A stretch of 64,000 bases of DNA from Adiantum capillus-veneris (GCA_014529385.2 CM043942.1:4926501-4990500); one strand, 5' to 3'. Positions 1 to 11,399 are shown, numbered from the stretch's first letter. The notes: generated by a model not told the origin, from the sequence alone. Translations and numbers: made by a program.

Positions 1-1
1 C

Positions 2-1130
2 AAGCAGTGTTTGTCTTGTCAAAGGATTAAGGCAGAAAGACTAAAGATGCCAGGTAAATTCCATCCTTTAGATATTTCCCAAATGAAATGAGAATGTATT
101 AGCATGGACTTTATCACCGGGTTTCCTTCTGTTCAAGCTGGCTATGATTCAATCATGGTCATAGTCGACTTGCTTACTAAAATGGCTCACTTAATCCCAG
201 TCAAGACAACCTTTACAGCTTCAGATATTGCTCGTCTGTTTGTGAAGGAGGTTTTCAGAATTCATGGTTTACCCAAGAGGATTGTCAGCGATCGTGATGC
301 CAAGTTTACTTCTAAGTTTTGGGTATCATTGTTTCAAGCTTTTGGAACCCAGTTATGTTTTAGTACTGCTTATCATCCTCAAACTGATGGCCAAACTGAA
401 AGAGTTAATCAAGTAATTGAAGACATCCTCAGAGCATACTGCAATAGAGAACCTCGCAAGTGGATTCAATACCTACCCTTGGTAGAGTATGCATACAATT
501 CCTCTACTCATAGAAGTATTGGAATGACACCTTTTAATGCTCTTTATGGTCAAGAATGTTTATCACCTCTTAACTTTTCTGACCCCACTATAAGGGTAGA
601 AGCCTCAAAGAAAATGCTTGAAGAAATGGAAGCTCAAACCAAAGCTATTCGAAGGGATATTCAAGCGTCTCAAGATCGACAAAAGAAGTACGCTGACTTA
701 AAAATATCTGATCGGATTTTCAAAGAAGGTGACAAAGTTTTCTTACGAGTAAAGCCCAAAAAGAGCAATCTGTCTCTCGAAAGGTATAAGAAGCTTAGCT
801 ACCAATATTGTGGACCTTACGAAATAATCAAGGTTGTAAGTGATCAAGCTAATAGACTAAAACTCCCTTCTCATCTCAAAGTGCATGATGTATTTCATGT
901 AAGTCTATTAAAACCTTATGTATATAACCCTGACCATGTCCTTGATGATGAGAAAATCATTTGTTCTACAACTCCAACCTGATACTATCCTAGAAACTCG
1001 GGAGAGAAAGCTTAGGAATAGATCCATCAAAGAACATCTTATCTTATGGAAGGATTTCCCTATAGAAGATGCTACTTGGGAAGATGAGACATCCCTTCTT
1101 AAGGATTACCCTTCACTGTTCTTGATATGA
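2..1130 (+). pseudogene. Ty3/gypsy pol 3' end: integrase core and chromodomain, disrupted
   Basis: This is the C-terminal part of a chromovirus polyprotein, which would insert element cDNA and tether it to chromatin. The end of the integrase zinc finger is visible (CLSCQR at 8-25). The catalytic core follows, with D in MDFITG, D in SDRDAKF and E in DGQTERVNQ. A GPYEIIKV segment and a chromodomain come next ([23 protein letters not shown]). A TGA at 89-91 replaces the Trp seen at the same place in LTR-F (MKWECIS). A one-base frameshift near 965-970 separates integrase from the chromodomain, which reads to a stop at 1128-1130. The copy is dead. Its N-terminal portion is outside the window. Confidence 0.93.
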
Positions 1131-1149
1131 GGACATCTCAAATTCTAAG

Positions 1150-1159
1150 TTGGGGAGAT
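1150..1159 (+). other. Polypurine tract of LTR-A
   Basis: TTGGGGAGAT lies directly before the TGTAAGGTCTC that opens the 3' LTR. LTR-F has the equivalent TTGGGGAGGT at 45613-45622 on the other strand. It would prime plus-strand DNA synthesis. Confidence 0.8.
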
Positions 1160-1720
1160 TGTAAGGTCTCTACTTTTGAATTTCACACAAGTTCTATTAC
1201 GCAGTTGAATTTTCTTTAACCATCACTCATTATTTGAGATATTCAAGTTCAAATTATGAATCATAGGTTGAGAAAACCTAGAATTTAAAATTTACGCTAA
1301 AAAATTCTGACATGTTTAGCTATATGAATCACTAACTAACTTATTGCAAGACTTATTTACTGATTGTAGAATTTTCTTTTACTACTGTAAAGTTAATATA
1401 AGACTGTAAAGTTTAACTTAAAAATGTAAAGTAAATTATCATTAAGGAAATAAATAAAATAATTATAAAGACAAAAGAATACACAGGGATGACAAATGAA
1501 GGCACATGGACTCACCTGGACTCACATAGGAGGGGACAAAGTGGGACACACTGTCACATGAAAAGGAGAGGCTAGTCTTGACTAATCTTAATGAGGGGGG
1601 CCTGTGTGGCCTTATCTTTTGATGATAATGACAAAGTGGTCAAGCTGATGGGTACCAAAAGGGTACCAAAAACGCGGGTATGAATTTTGAAAAAAAAAAG
1701 TTGGACGTTTTCTTTTCTAC

Positions 1721-1728
1721 TATAAATA
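1721..1728 (+). promoter_or_regulatory. TATA box of the LTR-A LTR
   Basis: TATAAATA sits about 560 bp into the LTR in an otherwise ordinary context and is followed by the repeat-rich leader. This is the likely U3/R boundary region. The LTRs of the related LTR-F also have a TATA-like box upstream of their coding exon. Confidence 0.6.
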
Positions 1729-1894
1729 GAGCATCCATGCTCACACTTTAGAGATAGAGATTGCCTCTATAGCGCTCACAAAGTGCTGCCACTTCTCTTA
1801 GAGAGAAGGCGTCCACAAACCACTAAGAGAGCAAAAACTCTAGTGGACTAATAAGGTGCGTATTAATTGAGCATTCAATTAACTTTAGGAATGA

Positions 1895-2500
1895 TGTATG
1901 TGCGCTATCTCTTACTCTAATCTCTCTAATAGATTAGTAAGATTCAATTAGTTTTAAGAAGGATATGTGTGTGTGTGTGTGCTATCTCCTACTCTAATCT
2001 CTCTAATAGATAGTAAGATTCAATTAGTTTTAAGAAGGATATGTGTGTATGTGTGCTATCCCTTACTCTAATCTCTCTAATAGATTAGTAAATTCAATCA
2101 GCTATGTGTGTGTGTGTGCTATCTCCAACTCTAATCTCTCTAATAATTAGTAAGATTCAATTAACTATGTGTGTGTGTGCTATCTATTACTCTAATCTCT
2201 ACTGGATTAGTAAGATTCAATTAGCTTTAAGTAGGATATGTGTGTGTGTGTGTGTGCTATCTTTTACTCTAATCTCTCTAATAGATTAGTAAGATTCAAT
2301 TAGCTATGTGTGTGTGTGTGTGCTATCTCTTACTCTAATCTCTTTAATAGATTAGTAAGATTCAATTAGCTTTAAGAAAAGGATGTGTGTGTGTTCTCTT
2401 TTACTCTAATCTTTCTAATGGATTATTAAGATTCAATTAAATTTAGAAACGATGTGTGTGTATGTTTTCTCTTACTCTAATCTCTCTAAGTATACCTACT
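1895..2500 (+). repeat. Leader minisatellite in the LTR, about 8-9 units of 65-80 bp
   Basis: Each unit begins with (GT)n, then GCTATCTCTTACTC, TAATCTCTCTAATAG, ATTAGTAAGATTCAATTAG and a short purine stretch. Units start near 1903, 1980, 2054, 2118, 2179, 2256, 2322, 2393 and 2466. The array lies downstream of the TATA box, so it would be transcribed as 5' leader. Short frames called inside it are artefacts of the repeat. Confidence 0.85.
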
Positions 2501-2942
2501 CTCTCTAGTCAGTACATCTTCACTATTAACTTATGTATAGTTAATTGAAAGTTAATACATAAGAGAACTCATCATATTCTTATTATACATGATGAAATTC
2601 TCATTCACCAATTTTATTGTCAATTAGATTAAGTAGAATTTTGAATAATACTAAAAATTGATTTAGTTGAAGAATAGAAATTGAAGTTAGAATTGGATTA
2701 GAAATGTGAAGCATAAAAGTAATGCATTTCTAAACTTTCACTCATAGTTTACACACTTAATTTTTGTAATCAGGATTAGTAATTATTTGAGGTATAAAAA
2801 TTAGATATAGAACAACAACCCTAAGTGTGAATCCGAGTTGACGAGGGTTCAAATTACAGACTCTCTTTCGAAACAAGGAGATTACTAGGGAAATTGACCA
2901 ATTTAAAGTTCTAAGTGTATAACAAAAGTGTAGTACAAAAAA

Positions 2943-3065
2943 ATGGCTCCAAAGCATGCTCGAACCCAAGGCGCTAATGATCATGAAGCTGGTACAAGTA
3001 ACGGTGGAACTCGTGCGGAACATGCTATGTCTCCACCAATCGGACCACTCGGAGCTATGGTACAG
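2943..3065 (+). CDS. LTR-internal coding exon, probable first exon of Gag
   Basis: An ATG at 2943 opens 41 codons (MAPKHARTQGANDHEAGTS, then a Ser/Pro/Gly-rich tail). They end exactly at a good splice donor, CAG|GTTAGT, in phase 0. The same peptide type, MAP..R..GA.DHEAGTS, is encoded at the matching place in both LTRs of LTR-F, also followed by a phase-0 donor in the 3' LTR copy. Conservation of start, motif and phase in two diverged LTRs argues for coding. In the 3' LTR this copy is not used for Gag; the functional copy would be in the 5' LTR, outside the window. Splicing is inferred. Confidence 0.6.
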
Positions 3066-4148
3066 GTTAGTATTACAGTTTCAAGTTATGCATCATTGCA
3101 TATGCGAGAACATAGGAATATATTATTTACCTTATGAAAAGAAAACACGGACCGAACCAAGGGGCTTAACCCCAAGAAACTCGGCATATGTTTGACAAAG
3201 TAGGAAAGAATGTTTGGTTAAACTGGTTGCTATAGGAAAGAATGTTTGTCCAAAACCTTCAGTATGGTTTCTCTCAAGTCTCTCTACGTATTAGTGATGG
3301 TATTATGTGGCAGTTGTCGAGGCGTGAGATGACGCCCAGGATGGCACCGCTGATGCTGTGGTGGGAGTACACCCAGATTAGCGCAGTTGGATACTGCAGT
3401 TTTGTTTTGCCGTGGCGTGAGGATGACGCCCAGATTGGCATCGTTGTTTCTGTGGCGGGAGTACGTCCAGATTAGCACAACGAGTACTTGTTGAGCGGTA
3501 TGGGACGCTCATGAGGACAAGGGTTTTTATAAATAATGTATACACTGATGGGACATAATAGTGCCAGTAGAGATTCTTGAGTGAACCTAATCCTAGGGTT
3601 GTTGGTTTAAAATTGGACGACTTCTTGTTTGACTATTGTTTGTAATACTGTTTGAAGGGTTGTTTTAACGAACCAGTATCATAAATAAAGTAAAGGAACA
3701 TGTATGTTTAAACAGTGTGGTAGTAATTAGATAACAAAAGAAGGGTGAGTGTGGTGTGAAAAGTGGGAGAATGATACCCCGACGGTACCATTCTATGGAC
3801 GGGTGGACCCGATGAGTCGGGTAACTTTCCAACGCTAAAAATTGTTTTTTTTAAGTCATAAATCTTAAAAGAGACAAACATGGGCGGCTGTGCTTCTCAA
3901 ACATGGGGAAAAAAGCGCACAGGTTGGTCACTCTAAGATTTATACTTTTAGGTATAATTGATTATAATTAGTTTTTAGATAGGGTTATGGTGGTCACGCT
4001 CCGCCATAGCGAGATAGGACCAATCCTTCACTAACGGTTCATGCCCGTGGCTACGTAGTAGCTAAGGCAATGTCCGTTGGTTTTTCTTTTTCAGGATTGG
4101 AGACCTATCAAAGGTACGCTCCTCTCAAAAAGGGGCAAGGACCTCACA

Positions 4149-4638
4149 GATTTTCTCTTTGATGAGTGATCTCCTTTTTCACAACTAGACTGAAATCATA
4201 TTCCAGAAGAATGATGAACCATCTCACTATTCTTCCCGTGTTGCATGGCTTGTTGACCAAGTACAATAAGGCTTGGTGGTCCACAAAGAACACAAATTTT
4301 TTTGCTAATAGGTAATGTCTATACTTTTTTACGGCATAGATCATTGCTAGTCCTTCCCTTTTGGTGGTGGTATAATTCTTTTCCGCCATGTTCAGCTGTC
4401 GGCTAGCAAAAGAAATAGGAAAATCAATTTTCTCGTCTCCTGGTTGAGCTAGTATACATCCGATGGAAAAATTGGAAGCATCTACATGTATGTGAAATAT
4501 CTTATTCCAATCTGGTGCTTTCAATATTGGAGGTGAGGTGAGAGCTTGCTTAAGCTTCATGAAGGATTCTTCACACTCATCAGTCCATTCAAAGTGTGTG
4601 ACCAAGCTGTACATGAGTTTTGCAATTATAGCGTACAT
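4149..4638 (-). pseudogene. LTR-B RNase H domain, truncated by LTR-A
   Basis: The translation shows an RNase H of the Ty3/gypsy type: HVDASNFSIGCILAQ (first Asp), EGLAMIYAVKKYRHYL (Glu) and FVDHQALLYLVNKP (second Asp), preceded by the connection segment FEWTDECEESFMKLKQAL. The frame is open until the junction with LTR-A. The last four codons of the called frame come from LTR-A sequence. The integrase that should follow is missing from the window. Confidence 0.9.
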
Positions 4639-4639
4639 G

Positions 4640-5556
4640 TAAATGAACCGTCTCTAATATCCACAATGTCCCATGAAGGCTTGAACCCCCTTGACTGTTG
4701 TCGATCTAGTCAAATCACCAATAACATGAATTTATCCATATCAGTAGCTATGTTATTTTTAGAATCTATATGTCCAATAATTTTTCATGTCTACCCATAA
4801 ATGTGCGCTTTTCCGGATTTAAGAAAATCCTATAAAATCTACACTTTTCAAACCTTTTTGAGGTGTTCAAAATGATCAGCCCTGATCGATGAATGTACGC
4901 ATAGATCATCCATATAAACTTCCAAGAAATTCCTAAGATATTCTTTAAATTCATGGCTCATCAATCTTTGGAAGGTGGCAGGAGCATTAGTTAACCCAAA
5001 AGGCATAAGGCGATAGACAACAATACCTCATTCCGTTGAAAGGAAGTTTTATGCTGATGTTTTGGGTCAAGCAAAAGTTGATTGTATTCCAAAAAGCCAT
5101 CTAAAAAGTTGTAAGCTTCTTTTCCTGCAACTCGTTCTAAAACATGCTCAGTGATTGGAAGAGGAAAGTTGTCTCTAATGGTAGTTGTATTCACTTTCTT
5201 GGAATGACACACACTTGTAATTTTCCATTTTTCTTGTGTACTACCACAATTGGAGAAACCCAATCTGTGTGTTTAATTTCATAAATGAATTTGGATTCCT
5301 TTAGTTTTTTAATTTCCTCTTTGATCTTCAAAGCAAATGTCTCATTATATGTGTATGGCCTTTGTCTACTTGGTTTCGCATCGTCTCTCATGGCTATAGT
5401 ATGTTGACATATTTTTGGATCAACACCCTTGAGATCCTTATATGACCAACCAAAGATATCTCGGTATTCTCTCAGTAAGCTTAACAAAAGCTCTTCTTCT
5501 TCTTCTGTAAGGTCATTTGCAATGTAGGCTGGTCTAAGATCTTCTCTTGGTTCCAC
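4640..5556 (-). pseudogene. LTR-B reverse transcriptase, frameshifted
   Basis: The N-terminal RT part is readable at 5191-5556 (DWVSPIVVVHKKNGKLQVCV, and upstream the EYRDIFGWSYKDLKGVDP linker). The middle is at 4991-5263 in other frames (NTTTIRDNFPLPI, LDGFLEYNQLLL). The DNA at 4905-4916 still encodes the catalytic YMDD, but in a different frame from its surroundings. At least three frameshifts and several stops separate the blocks, so no enzyme can be made. Its role would have been copying element RNA. Confidence 0.85.
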
Positions 5557-5559
5557 TAG

Positions 5560-6500
5560 ATCTATCTTTTTTGTGTTTTAAGGTCCTTCATAGGACTCGC
5601 CCTATTTTTGTAGTTCCCTGACAGGTTGTTCGACTATGATTTTCCGGTCTTGGAGAGTATATTTCTTGTAATGGGACAGAATGCTCATTACATCTTTACC
5701 AACCTCTTCTATGGTTTTCATTTTTATCGTATATATCTCCTTTAGAGCTTTTTACAACTCTTGATACTTCTTTTTCCATTCAACTCGTGTCATGGTCGAG
5801 TTCTTGTCCTGGTGTTTTGGTTTTGCTTGAATTTCTTTTCTCATTTTTCTTGATGTTTTTGTCATTTCATGTTCTTCGTTTAAAGAATATCTACCAGCGA
5901 TTTTGCCCTTGACACAATCATGTGCATCTATCTGCATCAAGGACTGTGTTTTACTGGAGACTGATGGCATAGGCCTAGCTTCCAAGTTTCTCGTGTCTCT
6001 TTTGCGTTTATACCATTTCTGTTTCTCGGTTTTTGGTTTGGAAAGTCAAAATAATTTTCCTTTCCTCCTTTCATGAGTAGCTTAGCTCTGACATGTGAGG
6101 TAGCTGAGTGTTCTTCTAGCTCATCTGTTGCATCATAGTAGAGGTCTGAAAATACTTGTTGAGCTTTCATCAAGTCCTTGGATTTCAGAATTTTATCTTC
6201 AATGTGAAGGGTTGAGATCATTTGAATGAGAATATTTCATAGCCGTCCTCATTGCAAACATGAGTGGGCATAGATGTATTTACACATACATCCACTATCG
6301 CTAAGATTTGAGTCCACTCAAATGGCTCAAACAAATGCTCTAGAAAGGGTTCAGGTATTTAGGCTTCGTCTGTGCAATCCCTTTCTAAGATACATTCTTC
6401 TCATTTTAAGCTTCCGTTTTTTGAGGCTCCACACATCCAAATAGGAGTGTCTTTGTTCAACCAAGATGGAAGCTTAGTTTTAGCCAAAGAGACTGAATCA
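5560..6500 (-). pseudogene. LTR-B linker between protease and RT
   Basis: Two short frames (5752-5985 and 5937-6221) hold charged, low-complexity sequence without a domain I recognise. Stops and shifts break it. Its position between protease and RT matches the variable spacer of Ty3 polyproteins. Nothing else is seen in this stretch. Confidence 0.5.
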
Positions 6501-6505
6501 AATTC

Positions 6506-6904
6506 CTATATGGGCATTTTTATGACATCTCTATAAGTGTGATCTTTTAGATTAACCCTTGTTCTTGATCCCACTTGCTTCAAGTACAAATAATTGTTTT
6601 TCCAATCCTTGATGAGTTGTACTTGTCGCATGAAATGTCTTCCCAAGATGATTTTGTAATTGAGTTTCTTTCCAAAGTCTACTATGGCAAAAGTGCGTTG
6701 ATATTCAATCCCACAGGAATTAACTATCACTTTTTCAAGCAGTCCTAAGGGTCTTTCAATATGTCCATCAGCCAATTGGAATTTCATTCGAGTTTGTCTA
6801 ATGGCTGGTTGTCCCCAGGATTCCCATACTGCTTTTGTGGCTATGGTTGTGCCTGTCCCACTATCCAGTATTTCCATGGTTTCTATGTCATTATATCTCA
6901 CCAA
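6506..6904 (-). pseudogene. LTR-B aspartic protease domain
   Basis: The frame carries the retropepsin-like active-site region ILDSGTGTTIATKAVW, a flap-like region (FQLADGHIERPLGL) and the closing hydrophobic-Gly motif YKIILGRHFM. The layout matches the protease of LTR-G (DGGAG ... YEMILG), so the two families are related at this domain. The catalytic DSG is intact, but the surrounding polyprotein is broken. Confidence 0.85.
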
Positions 6905-8050
6905 AAGGGTTGTGATTCCTTCTTTCCCTTCGTAGTATTCTCCACTTTGTTCATTGGAACAAATCTAATCTCTTATCCATTTCATGTTTCAACCTTTCCA
7001 AATTTTTGTGATTAACCCTGTTATTCCCACCTTCTCTAGAGTTTCTTTATAGATCATTCCATAAACATGGCCTAATTTTCAGCAGTTCTCCTAAAGTAAC
7101 AGTGCATTGGATGGGTATAGACATAATTGAATGGAGGTTGTCTACTTCTAGGGTCTGTTTAACTCTTTTTACTTGAGTGGTTTTACACACTATGGAGTCA
7201 TCTTGGTTATCTCCCAAGTAAGAGGGTAATGTTTTCAAGGTTAATGGTTTAGAAATTCCTGAAGCTTCAGATCCGCAATCCCCATACAAGGATTGTACAT
7301 CCATGTCCATATCAGGAGGTAGGTTGTCTAACCAAACTTCCTCTATAGGAGCTGACTTCAGAGTTAAGCTCCCATCATTAATCTCTCTAACTTTTTCCCA
7401 TAAGTGTCCTGGCTAGTCTTCTACGAATGGAATTCCATCTAAGGTATCTTCGCTATCGGGCACTATAAGTTCTGGCTCTTTTGTTTCAAGGTGGGGTTCT
7501 ACCACCACTTTGGATTTTGCTTTATTGTTTTCTACCACGAGCTCCTTAGGTTTTGCCCTACTTTCGAGCTTGGGTTTTTGTTTTTCTAGCATCTTGTGTG
7601 TGGTTCTTACCCAATTTTGATAAGCTTCAAGCTTAGCTGCTTCCATGTCTGGAGAAGGATAGTTTTTCCATTTGTTTTCTATGTTTTGGCTTGCTTTAAG
7701 TCCTGCTTGGTAAGCTTCCAAGGTTGCATTAATAGGCTCAAAATTTTTATCAACCAATATTGATCCTCCAGATTTCACGATGGTTTCTTTGATTTCGCTT
7801 CCAGTTTCTTTCACCTTTTCCTATAATAGTTTCTTTGCTTTCTCCTTGATTTCAACCCTTTGTTTCTGTTTTCTCAGCTCATACCTTTTGTTTCTGCTTC
7901 TCTTGGTCTTTTGAGAGGAAATTTTTGTATTCTCTAGGTCATCAGAGGAGTTATATTTCTTTTTCCTGGCATGGGCCTGGGTGATTACATTGATTGAAAT
8001 AATCGCTTCACTCTCAGATGAGCTACTAGGTATCACTTGGACTACATTCA
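6905..8050 (-). pseudogene. LTR-B gag-protease linker
   Basis: Fragments at 7047-7310, 7413-7814 and 7821-8051 are Lys/Glu-rich with a serine cluster (SSSSESEA) and no recognised domain. The fragment at 7413-7814 has a heptad-like charged pattern. They lie between the nucleocapsid knuckles and the protease and are broken by stops. Confidence 0.5.
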
Positions 8051-9661
8051 CTATTGTTTTATCCTTGTTTAAAGGATTTTTTGGACAATCTTCAGGGAAG
8101 TGTCCTCCTTTTTTGCAACATTGTATGCAATAAGCTTCAACTGGCTTGAGGTTTTTGTCAGGATCTGGGCATTCATTTTTCTAATGATCATCTGCACCAC
8201 AATTATGAAAATTTCTAGTTCTTGCTTAATCATGGGTCTTACCATTGGAGATCTAAAACTTTGATTAGCTACATAGTACATTGGTGCAAGCTCTGTTGTA
8301 GCATAAGTCACCAGGTTCTTTCATTGGTGGTGGATGTGCATTATACCACTTTCCTTCTACCCTTACTGTAGATGGACTAGGCTCAACATAGGGTGTAACA
8401 GGCACTAGTGCTTGTTCATCTATGAATCCCTCTGGATGGATATACTTTACAGGCACTGCATTATGTCCAGGATATGGAGGTTGTTGACCCAACACATGTT
8501 GAGGTCTTTCCATACCCATCGGTGGTCTTTGAGCTTGGGCCATATTAGGCTGATATCTGTACATGGGTTGTCCTTGTGGCCTCATAGGCACGTACTGAAC
8601 ATTCCTATCATACTTTGGTCGGTAATAGAATTCATTGGTCTCATGGTTGGTCCATTTACCCTCGATTGTGCACCATTTCTATGGCCTAATTGGTTGTCCT
8701 TGTTGAGACATCCCTTGCCCTGGTCCCCTCATAGGTGATTTTTGCATGTTATTCATCCTTTTGAGCATGTCTTCTATGGCTGAAAGTGGTGCTGCAGTAG
8801 CCATTCCTACTTGTGTTGGTTTGGTGGATGCTGTTTTCTTGCTTTGGTTATCCTTAGGGACATCTTCTTCATTGAAAATATCACAATTGTCTCCTAAGTC
8901 AATAGCATCTGACACACACTCTTCTAGGGTTGTATGCTTCTTGCTATACAATATAGCATGAAGTTCTTTGTTTAGCAGTCCATCTAGAAACAAAGATACT
9001 AGTCGTTCTTCTGTCGGTATCTCTAGCTCTGAGCATCTTGCAATGTATTTCTTCATTCGAGTTGCACAATCCCTAACAAACTCACCTTGTTTATGTTTAA
9101 ATCTATAGATTTGAGCTACTATGTCGTGTTTGATCCCCGTTTGAAATAAGCAGCTACAAATTCTTGAGCTAATGTATTCAAGTCCACAATTGACCTTGGT
9201 GGAATGTTTTTCAATCATGTCAATGCTTTTCCTTCTAATGTCATTCCAAACCCCTTGAATTGAGTATGGAAATCAAATATGCGTTTTGCTCTTAGCATTT
9301 GCTTAAAGCTTGCTAAGTGGTCATATGGATCCCTAGATCCACTGTATATTTTGACCCATTTTTGAAAATCAGCAGGTCTGACACGTCTATTTGGTTCAAC
9401 TCCCGGTATCCTGGCAGCTGGTCCTGTTCCGAGTCCTTCAAATGAGTTTGTTGGAAATAGTGACGCATATAGCCCTAGACTGGCCTTAGTGTCACTTGGT
9501 TTTCTTTGTGATGACGTGGTTTTTGGTTTCTTAACATTACTCTTAGAAGTTCTCTCACAGTGTTCTTCTCTTGGAATAGTTTCTAGTCCTTGGCCTAATA
9601 TCCAATCCCTTATGGAGTGCCCTTGGTATCTGGTTTGTTCCACCTCCTAAGGAGTCGTCAT
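8051..9661 (-). pseudogene. LTR-B gag (capsid and nucleocapsid), broken
   Basis: The probable start is an ATG at 9661 reading MTTP, then a TAG (a possible C-to-T change from CAG) and EVEQTRYQGHS. A Retrotrans_gag-like capsid follows in two overlapping frames, with FKQMLRAKRIFDFHTQFKGFG and IYRFKHKQGEFVRDCATRMKKYIARC. A Pro/Gln/Met-rich stretch (8265-8700) leads to two Cys-His knuckles near 8080-8230, one of them CIQCCKKGGHFPEDC. Several stops and frameshifts are present. Gag would package element RNA. Confidence 0.8.
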
Positions 9662-9787
9662 AGCAAAGTTATTGTTTTAACAATTCCTAAACAGGTAGGT
9701 CGGTAGATCTGCTGATCACTTGTTCTTGATTTTGAAGATATAGATGATCTTCATGGGTGTTAGTTGTCTTGATTTGGCATGCAAAGT

Positions 9788-10393
9788 TCACAAAAGATCC
9801 TTAATGTTTCTATCCTCCCAACAATAGACTCCAACACTCGGATTATCTGTACTAATCCATTTCAAAGGCTTCAAGTCAACCTGATGGTATCCCTTGAATT
9901 CTAAAGTTGGTGGTCCTTCTTTTGCTGCCATATCTGGAATTATGGTATTTACCTCTAATCCCCATTTGTGAGGGTTTTTGACTTGTAAATACTGAGTTCC
10001 GTTTCTATCCATGTACATTTTTCCTTGTTTGTTTGCCCTGATTTCATCTTCAAACTCAATACCATGGTCATCAATGTGAATAGCATACTCTTTGTTAGGA
10101 TCCAGGTAGACCTGAGCTCCATGGCGATTACTCTTATGAAAAGAGAGTATATGCTTATAGCGCACTATCGTTCCAGTTTCTGAGTGAGTCGAATAGGAAC
10201 ACATTTCACATGTTGAATCCGAAAAAGTGTTTGAGACTTCTTCAAGGACAGTGTGCAAAGGATTTCCTTGATTCACACTTTCTTCGGTGGATACTCTACT
10301 GGAGGTTTCTCCAAATATGCCTTGGTTTCCTAGTATAAGACCATACCTAAGGTTCATAAAGACTTGTGAAGCTCTGGATAGAGTACTTACCAT
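9788..10393 (-). CDS. Upstream ORF of LTR-B, unknown protein (201 aa)
   Basis: This is an intact frame of 201 codons upstream of gag on the same strand. I do not recognise the domain. It contains two similar segments (VYLDPNKEYAIHIDDHG and MYMDRNGTQYLQVKNP), and the second resembles LYLDTTGNDYQQYYG in the opposite-strand region at 25.4 kb. The ATG is immediately followed by GTAAGTACT, a consensus splice donor, so the first codon could instead be the last codon of an upstream exon. It may be an accessory or N-terminal Gag exon. LTR-C was inserted 128 bp upstream of it. Confidence 0.45.
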   Translation of the reverse strand: MVSTLSRASQVFMNLRYGLILGNQGIFGETSSRVSTEESVNQGNPLHTVLEEVSNTFSDSTCEMCSYSTHSETGTIVRYKHILSFHKSNRHGAQVYLDPNKEYAIHIDDHGIEFEDEIRANKQGKMYMDRNGTQYLQVKNPHKWGLEVNTIIPDMAAKEGPPTLEFKGYHQVDLKPLKWISTDNPSVGVYCWEDRNIKDLL

Positions 10394-10521
10394 TGGATTG
10401 ACTTGTTGTCAAATTCTTCCACTTGAATTGATTGCAACTTCCATCAAGCTATCAATTTCTTGTTTGCAATCTGATTCTTGTATCAATCTTGATCAAGTTA
10501 GCTATTCTTTCACAAAGACGG

Positions 10522-11393
10522 TGTTGGGCGCATTTCTGACACCCCGTTTTTTGTAAATTTGTACATACGGACATGACGCCCGATGTCAAAAGGGAGTGTG
10601 GGATTTCTTTTTGTGGGTTTTTTAGCTTGCTTTAGCAAGCACATGTACATGCACTGCAAGTTGCTAGTCTAGTGACAGCTGTCGGGCTACTGTAAGTGCC
10701 TGTGAGTGAGTTTTTTGAAGTGAGCCTTGTATATAACTTAAACTCATGTACAAACTAAAAAAAGTTCAGCCAAAGATCAGAAATTTGCAGGTTTTAGCTC
10801 TTTCTGTCTCCTTGGTGCTCTTGGATGCAGTTTTTCCCCCCGACTAGCCTTCTCTACGTGTAGTCGTGCTGGGACAGCTCTCTATTCGCGTCAATTTTGC
10901 TCATGGGGGAGTATGGAATAAATTTTAGTCATCTTCAGATTTCTCACCAGTCATTTTTCAAGCTTTCTCTCAAGCTTTAAAGTGCCCCAATTGGAGTTGT
11001 GCTCATCAGGTTACGACTAGTTCTCTGTAGGGTTATGGCTATGGCAGCCTAGTGGCAAATTGTGTGTAGACAAATTCGGAGGGCATGTATCTATGAATTG
11101 TGGAATTGATGTTGAAGTTGTGGGTTTGTGATGTTTTATTGTGAAAGGAGAGGCTCTTGTCTTCATATGCATTGGTCGGTGTGTGCTGTAAATCCATGCT
11201 TTGGCAGGGTTTTGCTCCTATGTGACATAGTCTCTTGGGTGGGCGACGGCTAGTAAATTACCAAGGGTCTACTCCTATTGTACTTGTGGTGTTTCAAAAG
11301 GATTTTGCGAAGCTTTTTGTGTCTTGTAGTTCTCTTTCAACGCTCTTGGGTGACATCGCTATAGAGGTGTTTCAGTTTGTTTGTTTCCCAACA
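10522..11393 (+). repeat. 5' LTR of LTR-C
   Basis: The LTR is about 872 bp with TGTTGGG/CCCAACA ends. It is closely similar to 16433-17293, differing by scattered substitutions and a short GTGGGTTTTT-like insertion near 10610. A hairpin-forming GCTTGCTTTAGCAAGC lies near 10624. Short frames within both LTRs are duplicates, not genes. Confidence 0.93.
10739..10746 (+). promoter_or_regulatory. TATA box of the LTR-C 5' LTR
   Basis: GTATATAA about 220 bp into the LTR is the best TATA candidate. It is repeated in the 3' LTR near 16629-16636. The transcription start should lie about 30 bp downstream. Confidence 0.5.
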
Positions 11394-11399
11394 GTGTTT

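Larger units (their letters stand above)
1..4148 (+). mobile_element. LTR-A: 3' part of a Ty3/gypsy chromovirus
   Basis: The window opens inside the integrase of a Ty3/gypsy element. Integrase is followed by a chromodomain, a purine tract and a complete 3' LTR ending in GGACCTCACA at 4148. The same LTR ends (TGTAAGGTCTC start, GGACCTCACA end) occur in LTR-F at 35274-53479, so the two are related Tekay/Del-like chromoviruses. The element stops abruptly in the RNase H region of LTR-B, so it is nested there. The candidate right target duplication is GATTT (4149-4153); its partner lies outside the window. Confidence 0.88.
1160..4148 (+). repeat. 3' LTR of LTR-A (about 2.99 kb)
   Basis: The LTR runs from TGTAAGG to CTCACA, the same termini as the roughly 2.78-kb LTRs of LTR-F. 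It holds a TATA box (1721), a leader made of tandem repeats (about 1895-2500), a short coding exon (2943-3065), a tandem duplication of about 72 bp (3316-3387 and 3410-3481) and an AACATGGGGAAAAA block that is also present in the LTR-F LTRs. Apart from these blocks it has diverged from LTR-F. Confidence 0.85.
4149..10521 (-). mobile_element. LTR-B: decayed Ty3/gypsy element, main part
   Basis: Read leftward on the minus strand, the order is an upstream ORF, gag with Cys-rich knuckles, a long linker, protease, linker, reverse transcriptase and RNase H. The integrase end is cut off by LTR-A at 4148/4149. The 5' leader is cut by LTR-C at 10521 and resumes at 17294. Frames are broken many times, so this is an old copy. 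Neither of its LTRs was found in the window. Confidence 0.85.
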
